DNA of 37,623 nt from the NCBI GenBank assembly GCA_902611145.1, contig CACLYO010000010.1:1-37623 (forward strand), read 5' to 3'. This DNA comes from an uncultured Pelagibacteraceae bacterium. GTDB taxonomy: Bacteria; Pseudomonadota; Alphaproteobacteria; Pelagibacterales; Pelagibacteraceae. A model generated the notes under the pieces. That model was not told the DNA's origin and did no database searches. It was given only the letters and a program-made list of their open reading frames with translations. The translations under genes were made by a program, and so were the position numbers. Shown here piece by piece: positions 18,166 to 26,348 of the stretch (the first letter of the stretch is position 1; every line of letters starts with the position of its first letter).

Positions 18166-19539
18166 ATGAATATTATAATTTGTGGTGCTGGTAGAGTTGG
18201 CTTTACTATAGCTAAATTATTAAGTGAACAAAATCACTCAATAACCGTTATAGATCAATCAAGTGAAGATATACAAAAAATCAAGGATAGTTTAGATGTT
18301 AATGCTATTGTTGGCAAAGCTACTTACCCTTCTATATTGGAAAAAGCAAAAGCTATTGATGCTGATATGATTATAGCGGTCACAAGAAATGATGAAATCA
18401 ATATGCTTATTTGTCAAATAGCTTATACAGCGTTTAATATTCCAAAAAAAATAGCCAGAATAAGATCTCAAAATTATTTGGATCCAAAATTTAAAAAATT
18501 GTATAATAAAGATAATTTACCTATTGATGTTATAATTTCCCCAGAATTAGAAATCGCTAAATCACTACAACGAAAACTTGAGGCGCCAGGTGCACTAGAC
18601 AATATACCATTTGCTGAAAATAAAATAAGACTTTTAGAAATATTAATAAATAAAGATTGTCCAATTAAAAATATTAAACTTAATGAGTTAACAAAAAAAT
18701 TTCCTGAATTAGAGGCTAATATTTTAGGAGTTATTAGAAATGACAAATTTATTCTTTTAAAGAAAAATGATATTATTGAAGAAAATGATAAAGCTTATGT
18801 TGTAATAAATTCTTCTCAAATGCAGCAAACATTAGCTGCTTTTGGTCATAATGAAAAAATTTCAAGTAAAATTTTAATTATTGGTGGTGGAAATATTGGA
18901 TTTAATTTGGCCAAAAATATAGAGGCATCTTTTGAATCTGCCAGAATCAAAATTATTGAAAAAGATAAAAATAGAGCTGAATTTATAGCGAATGAACTTA
19001 ATAATACTATTATAATTAATGGCAATGGATTAGATGAAGACGTACTTTCTGAAGCAAACTTGGAAGAAGTAGAAACTGTTCTAGCACTAACTAATGACGA
19101 TGAAGATAATTTAATGTTAAGTGTTTTGATTGAAAAATTTTCTAAAGAAAAAAGAACTATGGCATTAATTAATAAATCAAATTATTCACTACTTCAATCA
19201 TCTTTAAAAATTGATGATTTAATTGATCCACGTATGAGCACTGTTTCAAGTATACTTAAACATGTTCACAAAGGAACTATAGAAACTGCTTACAGTATTT
19301 TAAATGGAGAATATGAAGTTATAGAAGCCGAAATAATTGAAACATCTGAGTTGATTAATAAAGAATTAAAAAACGCTAATCTTCCCGATGAAATTAGAAT
19401 TGGAGCAATATTGCGTGGTAAAGATATTATTATCCCGCGTTCAAATTTTGTTTTTCAAAAAGACGATACCGTAGTTTTTTTAGCAAAAAATGACCAGATA
19501 CAAATTGTAGAAAATATGTTCCGTATTAGCGCTATCTAA
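18166..19539 (+). CDS. trkA: Trk potassium uptake NAD-binding regulatory protein
   Basis: 457 residues, normal length for two-repeat TrkA. Two RCK units: the first starts IIICGAGRVGFTIAKLL (GxGxxG dinucleotide site, residues 3-19) and the second starts KILIIGGGNIGFNLAKNI near residue 230. Each is followed by a TrkA-C subdomain (for example RLLEILINKDCPI and YEVIEAEIIETSELI). TrkA sits on the cytoplasmic face of TrkH and gates it with nucleotides. It lies directly after ntrX and 5 bp before trkH, so transporter and two-component system are probably transcribed together. Confidence 0.96.
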   Translation: MNIIICGAGRVGFTIAKLLSEQNHSITVIDQSSEDIQKIKDSLDVNAIVGKATYPSILEKAKAIDADMIIAVTRNDEINMLICQIAYTAFNIPKKIARIRSQNYLDPKFKKLYNKDNLPIDVIISPELEIAKSLQRKLEAPGALDNIPFAENKIRLLEILINKDCPIKNIKLNELTKKFPELEANILGVIRNDKFILLKKNDIIEENDKAYVVINSSQMQQTLAAFGHNEKISSKILIIGGGNIGFNLAKNIEASFESARIKIIEKDKNRAEFIANELNNTIIINGNGLDEDVLSEANLEEVETVLALTNDDEDNLMLSVLIEKFSKEKRTMALINKSNYSLLQSSLKIDDLIDPRMSTVSSILKHVHKGTIETAYSILNGEYEVIEAEIIETSELINKELKNANLPDEIRIGAILRGKDIIIPRSNFVFQKDDTVVFLAKNDQIQIVENMFRISAI

Positions 19540-19544
19540 AATTA

Positions 19545-20951
19545 ATGCTAAATTTTAATTTATACTATTTACGTTTTTTTACTTCATTAATTGGAATACT
19601 TTGTTTCTTTAATATTTTATATTCTTATTATTTTAATCTTTATTTAAATGTAGATAGTTATGTTTATACATTACTAACTTCTCTAATTCCTTTAATTACT
19701 TTTTTTTTTATAAGAAAAATAGATAGTAAAATTTCAATTTATTATAAAATAGTAACTGTCATTTCTGGGTATTTAATTTTACCAATTTTTATATCCTTAC
19801 CCTACTATTTAAGTATTTATAATATTTCATTTTTAGATGCATATTTCGAGTCTATATCTGGCTTTACTTCAACAGGATTTACTGTTTTTGATAATATTAA
19901 GCATTTAGATGAAAGTCTTATATTGTGGAGATCATCATCACAATGGCTTGGTGGTTTATACTTTTTGTTTTCTATTATATTGCTTATTGATATTTTTGAT
20001 GAAAATTTAAAAAAAAACTTAACAAATTTTTTATCATTTAATCAATTAGAAATATTTAAACAATCTCTAAAGATATTTATTTATTATACTTTTTTAACTT
20101 TTTTAATTTTTTTAATACTAAATATTTTTGATTTTAGATCTTTTGTTTCATTTAATTTATCAATGACAATAATTTCGTCAGGAGGTTTTTTACCAACAAA
20201 TACTTTGTCTGCTTTATTAAATACAAAAACAAAGGAGATAATTTTTTCTTTAGTAATGCTTCTTTCATTTTTTAGTCTTTTTTTTACTTATAATGTTGCA
20301 CTTTATAAAAAAAAAGGTCTCAAATTTATTCAAGAAGATATTTACTTAATTTTTTATTTACTAGTTATAACTTTTTGTTTCTTTGTTTTAATTGATAAAA
20401 GTATAGATTTTAGTTTAATCTTTTTAGCTATAAGTAGTAGTGTTTCTAATATTGGTTTATCGCTGGAAAAAACACCACATTACTTATCTTTTATTTTTTT
20501 AATTTTAATTATTATTGGTGGTTCTTTTTACTCTACTAGTTCGGGTTTAAGATTTATAAAAATTTATTCTTTATTTAAATTTTCAGTAAATGAAATGATC
20601 TCACATGCAAAACCAAAAAATGTTTTTATAAATAAACTACCATTATCTGAAAAAAATATGAACTTGGATGATTTTTATAAATATTTTTTATCAATAATGG
20701 TTTTTATTATTTCATTATCAGTTTTAACTAGTATTCTTTCAATTTCTGGTCTTAATATAGAAAATGCTTTTAAACTTTCAGTTTTGACCATTATGAATAC
20801 TGTGAATTCTTCAATGACAGGATTAAGTGATTTGAATTTTGAAGATATGCATTACATAGCTAAATATTCATTAATAATTTTTATGATTATCGGCAGAGTT
20901 GAATTATTAACAATACTTATAATTTGCAAAAAATTCTTCTTTAAAAATTAA
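19545..20951 (+). CDS. trkH: Trk potassium uptake channel/transporter TrkH
   Basis: 468 residues, strongly hydrophobic. The four pore-loop repeats of the SKT superfamily can be seen: SGFTSTGFT at about 105-113, SSGGFLPTN near 210, SSSVSNIGLSL near 300 and NSSMTGLSDL near 425, each carrying the selectivity-filter glycine. The segment ending in GGSFYSTSSGLRFIKIYSLFK is typical of TrkH. It takes up K+ with TrkA as regulator. Sequence is divergent and Phe/Ile/Leu-rich, as expected in such an A+T-rich genome. Followed 30 bp later by tRNA-Arg. Confidence 0.92.
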   Translation: MLNFNLYYLRFFTSLIGILCFFNILYSYYFNLYLNVDSYVYTLLTSLIPLITFFFIRKIDSKISIYYKIVTVISGYLILPIFISLPYYLSIYNISFLDAYFESISGFTSTGFTVFDNIKHLDESLILWRSSSQWLGGLYFLFSIILLIDIFDENLKKNLTNFLSFNQLEIFKQSLKIFIYYTFLTFLIFLILNIFDFRSFVSFNLSMTIISSGGFLPTNTLSALLNTKTKEIIFSLVMLLSFFSLFFTYNVALYKKKGLKFIQEDIYLIFYLLVITFCFFVLIDKSIDFSLIFLAISSSVSNIGLSLEKTPHYLSFIFLILIIIGGSFYSTSSGLRFIKIYSLFKFSVNEMISHAKPKNVFINKLPLSEKNMNLDDFYKYFLSIMVFIISLSVLTSILSISGLNIENAFKLSVLTIMNTVNSSMTGLSDLNFEDMHYIAKYSLIIFMIIGRVELLTILIICKKFFFKN

Positions 20952-20981
20952 ATTAATATTATAAGTATTCAATAAGATAAT

Positions 20982-21058
20982 GCGCCCTTAGCTCAGCTGG
21001 ATAGAGCATCGGTTTTCTAAACCGAGGGTCGGAGGTTCGAATCCTCCAGGGCGCGCCA
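20982..21058 (+). tRNA. tRNA-Arg (anticodon TCT)
   Basis: 77 nt including an encoded CCA. Acceptor stem GCGCCCT pairs with AGGGCGC; D arm TTAGCTCAGCTGGATAGAG; anticodon stem TCGGT/ACCGA closes the loop TTTCTAA, giving anticodon TCT for AGA/AGG; T arm GGAGG-TTCGAAT-CCTCC. Discriminator G at 21055. AGA is a very common Arg codon in this A+T-rich window, so this is likely a major tRNA. Confidence 0.97.
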
Positions 21059-21122
21059 AAATGAGCACTATTTATTAAAATACATTGCATAAATTGAACA
21101 AAAAAAATTAATTTTATTATTG

Positions 21123-21173
21123 ATGGCTGATATAGATCGTGCTTTAATTATGAAAATTCAAAAGAGATTTTGA
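21123..21173 (+). other. Possible 16-codon leader ORF upstream of aapJ
   Basis: In the 157-bp gap between tRNA-Arg and aapJ, an ATG at 21123 opens a frame for MADIDRALIMKIQKRF and stops at 21171-21173. No ribosome binding site precedes it, and short ORFs arise by chance, so it is not called as a gene. Its last six codons fall inside the hairpin at 21155-21176, the sort of overlap seen in translation-coupled leader control. Confidence 0.2.
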
Positions 21174-21190
21174 ATTATTTGTTAACAAAT
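21155..21190 (+). promoter_or_regulatory. Paired dyads in the aapJ upstream region: GNRA-type hairpin plus 14-bp palindrome
   Basis: Bases 21155-21176 form a perfect 9-bp inverted repeat (AATTCAAAA / TTTTGAATT) around a GAGA tetraloop, which fits the GNRA class of stable RNA loops. Directly after it, 21177-21190 is a perfect palindrome ATTTGTTAACAAAT. The Shine-Dalgarno AGAGGGAAGA lies 15-20 bp downstream, just before the aapJ ATG. The first element could be an RNA structure and the second a protein-binding operator for nitrogen or amino-acid control. No known riboswitch class is recognised. Confidence 0.4.
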
Positions 21191-21215
21191 AAACTTAATA
21201 ACAAGAGGGAAGAAT

Positions 21216-22256
21216 ATGTTAAAAGTTATAAAAAGTTTGACTTCTTTTGTTGCTATGGTTGCAGTTCTGTTTGTTTTTACAACAGAAACTATGGCTGCTA
21301 AGAAATCAAAAACACTTAAAAACACTCAGAAAAAAGGTTTCGTAAGATGTGGTGTTTCTCAAGGTCTTCCAGGATTTTCAAATGCTGATGCATCTGGAAA
21401 TTGGACTGGTGTTGACGTTGACGTATGTAGAGCGGTTGCTGCTGCAGTACTAGGTGATGCGAACAAAGTTAAGTTCACTCCACTAAGTGCTAAAGAAAGA
21501 TTTACTGCTTTAACTTCTGGTGAGATTGATATCTTATCAAGAAACACAACTTGGACACTTTCTAGAGATGCTGACATTGGTCTTACTTTCGTTGGAGTAA
21601 ACTTCTACGATGGTCAAGGTTTCATGGTTAGAAAATCTTCTGGAATAACTTCTACGAGCCAATTTAAAAGTGGAATTTCAGCATGTACAAACATCGGTAC
21701 AACAACTGAGCTAAACATGAGAGACTTCTTTAATTCAAAAGGAATTTCTTATGAGCCAGTAGCTTTTGAAAAAGCTGACGAAGTTGTTGCTGCTTATGAT
21801 GCTGGTAGATGTGATACTTACACTACTGATAAATCAGGTCTAGCTGCTCAAAGAACAAAATTGAGCAATCCAGATGATCATATAGTATTACCTGAAACGA
21901 TTTCAAAAGAACCTTTAGGTCCTGTTGTTCGTCAAGGTGATTCAGTATGGGAAGATATCGTAAGATGGTCTTTGAACGTAATGATCGAAGCTGAAGAATA
22001 CGGTATTACTTCTGGAAATGCAGATTCTATGAAAACTTCTGAAAACCCAGCTATTAAAAGACTTGTTGGTGCAGAAGGTGAATTAGGAGCAGCATTTGGT
22101 CTAGATAATGACTGGAGTTTAAGAATTATCAAACAAGTTGGTAACTATGGTGAAAGTTATAAGAGAAATATAGCTGATACTGGTATTTTACCTGACAGAG
22201 GTCCAAACCAATTATGGACTAAAGGCGGAATACTTTACGTACCACCTGCAAGATAA
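21216..22256 (+). CDS. aapJ: General L-amino-acid ABC transporter, periplasmic binding protein
   Basis: 346 residues. Signal peptide about residues 1-27 (hydrophobic core FVAMVAVLFVFTTETMAA). The mature part follows the AapJ subfamily: GFVRCGVSQGLPGFSNADASG, WTGVDVDVCRAVAAAVLGD, VKFTPLSAKERFTALTSGEIDIL, RNTTWTLSRD, YDAGRCDTYTTDKSGLAAQR, and C-terminal DRGPNQLWTKGGILYVPPAR. It captures a broad set of L-amino acids in the periplasm for AapQMP. Start chosen at the ATG after AGAGGGAAGA. Its base composition is visibly less A+T-rich than its neighbours, with more GCT, GGT, AAC and TTC codons, which suggests very high expression, as is known for SAR11 binding proteins. Confidence 0.96.
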   Translation: MLKVIKSLTSFVAMVAVLFVFTTETMAAKKSKTLKNTQKKGFVRCGVSQGLPGFSNADASGNWTGVDVDVCRAVAAAVLGDANKVKFTPLSAKERFTALTSGEIDILSRNTTWTLSRDADIGLTFVGVNFYDGQGFMVRKSSGITSTSQFKSGISACTNIGTTTELNMRDFFNSKGISYEPVAFEKADEVVAAYDAGRCDTYTTDKSGLAAQRTKLSNPDDHIVLPETISKEPLGPVVRQGDSVWEDIVRWSLNVMIEAEEYGITSGNADSMKTSENPAIKRLVGAEGELGAAFGLDNDWSLRIIKQVGNYGESYKRNIADTGILPDRGPNQLWTKGGILYVPPAR

Positions 22257-22277
22257 TTTTTATCTTAATAAACTTTA

Positions 22278-22309
22278 AAAAGGGCTAGATTTATCTAGCC
22301 CTTTTTTTT
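22278..22309 (+). terminator. Intrinsic terminator between aapJ and aapQ
   Basis: An 11-bp stem, AAAAGGGCTAG with CTAGCCCTTTT, closes a six-base loop (ATTTAT) and is followed by more T residues. It starts about 20 bp after the aapJ stop and ends 14 bp before aapQ. It is likely to stop most transcripts after aapJ and allow partial read-through, giving more binding protein than permease. Confidence 0.85.
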
Positions 22310-22322
22310 AATATCAGTCTTT

Positions 22323-23474
22323 ATGAATATTAAAGTTAGAAAAATAATCCCACAATTAATCACAGTATTAGTAGTAGTTTTAATTTTTGGTTTTTTTACA
22401 TTTAATGCTCAAATTAATATGGATAATAGGGGTATTGAATTTGGCTTTGGTTTTTTAAGTCAAGAGTCTTCATTTGATGTTCAGTTTTCTTTAATTGATT
22501 ACGATGGATCACATTCATATGCTAGAGCATATTTAGTAGGTCTTTTAAATACCCTTTTAGTTGCTTTCATAGGAATTATAATTTCAACAATATTAGGTGT
22601 TATTATTGGAATAGCGCGTTTATCACCTAATTATTTAATCGAGAGAAGTGCAGCTTTTTATGTAGAGTTTTTTAGAAACATACCTTTGTTATTACAGATA
22701 TTTTTTTGGTATTTTGCTGCGCTCAGAGCTCTTCCTTTGCCACAAGATACAGAGCCAATGTTTGGAGTTTTCTTTTTAACAATTAAAGGTTTATTTGTAC
22801 CTCGTTTTGTATGGGAAAATTTAGATATACTTTTCTATTCTATATTAGCTGCAGTAATTTCTATTATAGTAATAAAAAATTATGCTAGAAAATTACAAGA
22901 AAAAGAAGGAAAGCAGCTACCAGTTTTATATATTTCCATAGGCTTATTAATCATTTTACCATTATTAACTTTTCTAATTGGAGGAGTTTCTTTAAATTTT
23001 GAAATACCAGTTATAAAGCAATTATCAGCAGGATCATATATTTATGAAGGCGGTCTTGGTATACCACCAGAATTAATTGCCTTAACATTAGCATTAGCTT
23101 TATATACTGCAACATTTATAGCAGAATGTGTAAGAGCTGGAATTCAAGGAATTAGCAAAGGACAAAAAGAGGCTGCTGCATCGATAGGCTTAACACCAAA
23201 TCAGGTTTTAAAATTAGTTATAATGCCTCAAGCATTAAGAATTATAATTCCACCAACCACTAACCAATATTTAAATTTAACTAAAAATTCTTCACTTGCA
23301 GCTGCTATAGCATATCCTGATCTAGTTTTAGTTTTTGCTGGTACTGCTTTAATGCAAACTGGAAGGGCAATCGAAATAGTTTCAATAACTATGCTTACAT
23401 ACTTATCAATTAGTTTATCAATTTCTGTTTTAATGAATTGGTACAATAAAAAAATAGCAATTAAAGAAAAATAA
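22323..23474 (+). CDS. aapQ: General L-amino-acid ABC transporter permease AapQ
   Basis: 383 residues, a HisM/GlnP-type permease with the long insert typical of AapQ. Starts with a transmembrane segment (about 10-27), then the periplasmic FNAQINMDNRGIEFGFGFL and FDVQFSLIDYDGSHSYARA that characterise the family. The C-terminal EAA loop, ECVRAGIQGISKGQKEAAASIGLTPNQ near residue 265, docks to the ATPase, followed by VIMPQALRIIIPPTTNQYLNLTKNSSLA. Forms a heterodimeric channel with AapM. The ATG lies 14 bp after the terminator; the stop and the aapM ATG overlap by one base. Confidence 0.95.
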   Translation: MNIKVRKIIPQLITVLVVVLIFGFFTFNAQINMDNRGIEFGFGFLSQESSFDVQFSLIDYDGSHSYARAYLVGLLNTLLVAFIGIIISTILGVIIGIARLSPNYLIERSAAFYVEFFRNIPLLLQIFFWYFAALRALPLPQDTEPMFGVFFLTIKGLFVPRFVWENLDILFYSILAAVISIIVIKNYARKLQEKEGKQLPVLYISIGLLIILPLLTFLIGGVSLNFEIPVIKQLSAGSYIYEGGLGIPPELIALTLALALYTATFIAECVRAGIQGISKGQKEAAASIGLTPNQVLKLVIMPQALRIIIPPTTNQYLNLTKNSSLAAAIAYPDLVLVFAGTALMQTGRAIEIVSITMLTYLSISLSISVLMNWYNKKIAIKEK

Positions 23475-24745
23475 TGAACAAATTAAATTTTTTAAAACCT
23501 GACAGACAAAATTTAAGTACATTTTTGTATATAGGTTCTTTCTTATTTTTTATAGCTGTATTTGATGTATTTTTAACATCTTTCTTTAAAACAAATATTA
23601 CGTCATTTTTACCCAATATTTTAAGTTTTTTACTTCCTTTAATTTTAGGAACTATAGGATTGCACCTTATTAGAATTGAATTTTCAGGAATACCAAAATT
23701 AGATTTAATAAATAAAAATATTAATACTAATCATTTTAATGCAATTTTAACTTTGTTAATTATATTTACTATTATTAAATCAACTCCACCAATATTAAGT
23801 TGGTTTATTATTGATGCAAATATATCAGGAGATACGAAGGAGGCTTGTACTGGTAGTGGTGCTTGTTGGACATATATTAAGATTTGGTTAAGAAGATTTG
23901 TTTATGGAATGTATCCTAATGATTTACAATGGAGAATAAATATATCTTTCATCTTATTGATCGCCTTAGCATTTGTTGGTTATTTTGCTACAGAAAAATT
24001 GAAGAAATTTTTAACTTTATATTACGTTGTTATTTATCCAATTATAGCTTTTATATTAATTTACTATTTAATATCTGGAGGTTCTTTTGGACTTATGTGG
24101 GTCGAGACAGGTGCATGGGGAGGTTTATCTTTAACATTTATAGTTTCTTTCTTTTGTTTAATTTTTTGTTTTCCATTAGGAATGTTTTTAGCTTTAGGAA
24201 GAAGATCAACATTACCTACACTTAGATATGTTTCTGTTGGATTTATCGAATTTTGGAGAGGAGTACCTTTGATTACTGTATTATTCATGTCATCAGTAAT
24301 GTTTCCAATGTTCTTGCCTGAGGATTTTTTCATGGATAAATTAGTTAGAGTAATTATTGCAATATCTTTATTTGAAGCTGCATATGTTGCTGAAGTTATT
24401 AGAGGTGGCTTGCAAGCATTGCCAAGAGGTCAGTATGATGCGGCCAAATCTTTAGGAATGGGTTATTGGAAGATGCACATTTTTGTAATTTTGCCTCAAG
24501 CTTTAAAACTTGTTATTCCAGGTATAGCCAATACTTTTTTAGCTTTAGTTAAAGATACACCATTAATTTTTGTAGTAGGTCTCTTAGAATTGGTAGGAAT
24601 GTTAAATTTAGCAAAAACAAATCCAAAATGGCTTGGTTTTGCAATGGAAGGCTATGTATTTGCAGCTATAATTTTCTGGATTATTTGTTATGCTATGAGT
24701 AGATATAGTCAAAATTTGGAATTAAAATATAAAACCGAAAGATAA
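23474..24745 (+). CDS. aapM: General L-amino-acid ABC transporter permease AapM
   Basis: 423 residues, second permease of the AapJQMP system. Its N-terminal half has several transmembrane segments and a periplasmic loop with two cysteines ([11 protein letters not shown] near residue 135), typical of AapM. The C-terminal permease domain begins near [30 protein letters not shown] and has the EAA loop [28 protein letters not shown] and [29 protein letters not shown]. Start ATG overlaps the aapQ stop; aapP begins 7 bp after its stop. Confidence 0.95.
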   Translation: MNKLNFLKPDRQNLSTFLYIGSFLFFIAVFDVFLTSFFKTNITSFLPNILSFLLPLILGTIGLHLIRIEFSGIPKLDLINKNINTNHFNAILTLLIIFTIIKSTPPILSWFIIDANISGDTKEACTGSGACWTYIKIWLRRFVYGMYPNDLQWRINISFILLIALAFVGYFATEKLKKFLTLYYVVIYPIIAFILIYYLISGGSFGLMWVETGAWGGLSLTFIVSFFCLIFCFPLGMFLALGRRSTLPTLRYVSVGFIEFWRGVPLITVLFMSSVMFPMFLPEDFFMDKLVRVIIAISLFEAAYVAEVIRGGLQALPRGQYDAAKSLGMGYWKMHIFVILPQALKLVIPGIANTFLALVKDTPLIFVVGLLELVGMLNLAKTNPKWLGFAMEGYVFAAIIFWIICYAMSRYSQNLELKYKTER

Positions 24746-24752
24746 GATTGTA

Positions 24753-25487
24753 ATGTCAGATACAATAATACAAATAAAAAATGTAAATAAATGGTTTGGA
24801 GATTTTCAAGTATTAAAAGATATTAATTTAGAAGTTCAGCAAAAACAAAAAATAGTTGTGTGTGGTCCATCAGGATCAGGAAAATCAACTTTAATAAGAT
24901 GTATTAATAGACTTGAAGAGCATCAAGAAGGAAATATCACAGTTGATGGCAATGAACTTACCGAAGATACTAAAGATATCGAAAAAATTAGAGCAGAAGT
25001 TGGTATGGTTTTTCAGCAATTTAATTTATTTCCTCATTTATCAATTTTAGATAATTGTACCTTAGCTCCTATTTGGGTTAAAAAAATGCCAAAAAAAGAT
25101 GCTGAAGAACTAGCCATGAAACAATTAAAGCAAGTTCAAATTGATGACCAAGCAAGCAAGTTTCCTGGACAACTTTCTGGTGGTCAACAACAAAGATGTG
25201 CTATTGCTAGAGCTTTATGCATGCAGCCAAAAATAATGTTATTTGATGAACCCACTTCAGCTTTAGACCCTGAGATGATTAAAGAAGTATTAGATGCAAT
25301 GGTTAATTTAGCTAATGCTGGTATGACAATGATTGTGGTAACACATGAAATGGGTTTTGCTAAAGAAGTAGCTGATGAAGTTATTTTTATGGACGAAGGA
25401 ATGATAGTAGAAAAAAATAACACAAAAGATTTTTTTGCTAACCCAAAAAGTGATAGAACAAAGCTTTTTTTAAGCCAAATTTTATAA
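24753..25487 (+). CDS. aapP: General L-amino-acid ABC transporter ATP-binding protein
   Basis: 244 residues, the normal length for polar amino-acid ATPases. Walker [10 protein letters not shown] at residues 38-46, Q-loop in [12 protein letters not shown], signature LSGGQQQR, Walker [16 protein letters not shown] and H-loop VVTHEMGFA. As a dimer it powers AapQM. Its high similarity to GlnQ/GltL-type ATPases means substrate range comes from the neighbouring genes. Last gene of the aap unit, followed by a terminator-like hairpin. Confidence 0.96.
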   Translation: MSDTIIQIKNVNKWFGDFQVLKDINLEVQQKQKIVVCGPSGSGKSTLIRCINRLEEHQEGNITVDGNELTEDTKDIEKIRAEVGMVFQQFNLFPHLSILDNCTLAPIWVKKMPKKDAEELAMKQLKQVQIDDQASKFPGQLSGGQQQRCAIARALCMQPKIMLFDEPTSALDPEMIKEVLDAMVNLANAGMTMIVVTHEMGFAKEVADEVIFMDEGMIVEKNNTKDFFANPKSDRTKLFLSQIL

Positions 25488-25515
25488 CCATTCTAAATTA
25501 AATACCTTAATTTAT

Positions 25516-25537
25516 AAAAGAGATTGAGCTCTTTTTT
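25516..25537 (+). terminator. Terminator-like hairpin after aapP
   Basis: A 7-bp stem, AAAAGAG with CTCTTTT, encloses the loop ATTGAG and runs into T residues, 28 bp after the aapP stop. The stem is A+T-rich and therefore weak, but the position between aapP and the XRE regulator fits transcription termination. Confidence 0.55.
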
Positions 25538-25645
25538 AACCCTGTCAAGCTTATAAGTACGAATTTGAGGGTAAAAAAAAATAATTTTAGGGGTTGCATT
25601 AAGTATCAGGATAGAGTTGAATTGCGTTTTTTAAGAGGGGTCTTA

Positions 25646-26017
25646 ATGGAAGAAAATTTTAATAAACACTTGGGTAACAAGTTAAAACTAAGAAGATTAG
25701 CTCTAGGATTAACTCAAACGAAGGTAGCTAAAGCAATTAACGTAACATTTCAACAAATTCAGAAGTATGAGAAGGGAACTAACGGAGTAAGCTCAATTAG
25801 ACTACTCCAACTATCTAACTATTTAAAAGTTCCAATAAATTATTTCTTTGAAGACTTTTCTGAATACACAATCAATGCAGAAAGACTTAAAGAATCTCAT
25901 ATGACTGTGAATTATAACTTTTTAGTAAAAGTTTATAATGAACTAACTGCAGATCAAAAAATAAAGTTTGGAAAAAATTTACAAGCTACGCAGATTGGAA
26001 TTTCTAAAACAGGATAA
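25646..26017 (+). CDS. XRE-family helix-turn-helix transcriptional regulator
   Basis: 123 residues from the ATG at 25646, preceded by a good ribosome site (AAGAGGGG). A frame-open TTG at 25565 would add 27 basic residues not expected in the family. Residues about 9-65 form a Cro/C1-type helix-turn-helix: GNKLKLRRLALGLTQTKVAKAINVTFQQIQKYEKGTNGV, split here as two halves of the domain. TFQQ-Q-KYEKGTN is shared with alphaproteobacterial regulators of the PraR type. The C-terminal part is short and without a recognised ligand domain, though NYFFEDFSEY is typical of the group. It stands alone between aapP and two convergent tRNA genes; its targets cannot be read from the sequence. Confidence 0.85.
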   Translation: MEENFNKHLGNKLKLRRLALGLTQTKVAKAINVTFQQIQKYEKGTNGVSSIRLLQLSNYLKVPINYFFEDFSEYTINAERLKESHMTVNYNFLVKVYNELTADQKIKFGKNLQATQIGISKTG

Positions 26018-26020
26018 TTT

Positions 26021-26096
26021 TGGCTCCTCGGGCAGGACTCGAACCTGCGACCAATTGATTAACAGTCAACTGCTCTACCAACTGAGCTACCGAGGA
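26021..26096 (-). tRNA. tRNA-Asn (anticodon GTT)
   Basis: 76 nt on the minus strand including encoded CCA. Acceptor TCCTCGG pairs with CCGAGGA; the D arm reads GTAGCTCAGTTGGTAGAGC; anticodon stem GTTGA/TCAAT closes the loop CTGTTAA, giving GTT; T arm GCAGG-TTCGAGT-CCTGC. Discriminator G. Lies 3 bp from the end of the convergent XRE gene and downstream of tRNA-Cys on the same strand. Confidence 0.97.
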
Positions 26097-26147
26097 ATGT
26101 AAAAATCAAAACTTACTTTTTTTTAAGACTAAAACAACTATTATTTT

Positions 26148-26221
26148 TGGAGGCAACGCCCGGAATCGAACCGGGATACAAGGATTTGCAATCCTCTGCG
26201 TAACCATTCCGCCACGTTGCC
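26148..26221 (-). tRNA. tRNA-Cys (anticodon GCA)
   Basis: 74 nt on the minus strand including encoded CCA. Acceptor GGCAACG pairs with CGTTGCC; anticodon stem GAGGA/TCCTT closes the loop TTGCAAA, giving GCA; T arm CCCGG-TTCGATT-CCGGG. The discriminator is U, the identity base of tRNA-Cys. It is 51 bp upstream of tRNA-Asn on the same strand, so the two are probably one transcript. The remaining 127 bp to valS are A+T-rich leader in which I see no defined element. Confidence 0.97.
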
Positions 26222-26348
26222 ATGTAAATGGATAATAAATCAATTTAACACATGTTTATATAATTGTTTTTTCCAATTAGTCTATAAATTTTCACTAAAA
26301 ATTGATGATTGTTTATTCAAATGATTAATTTATAAACTAAAAAGGCTT

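Noticed and set aside
23929-24225. 98-codon plus-strand frame inside aapM
   Set aside because: It is out of frame with the conserved permease coding sequence and lacks any recognisable motif.
25565-25645. 27-residue extension of the XRE regulator from a TTG
   Set aside because: The ATG at 25646 has a clear ribosome site and gives a normal N terminus for the family.
26222-26348. Possible structured leader of valS (an 8-bp A+T-rich pairing of ctataaatt with aatttata and a small aattg/caatt stem)
   Set aside because: The pairings are pure A+T and expected by chance in this composition; no T-box features such as an antiterminator or specifier loop are seen.
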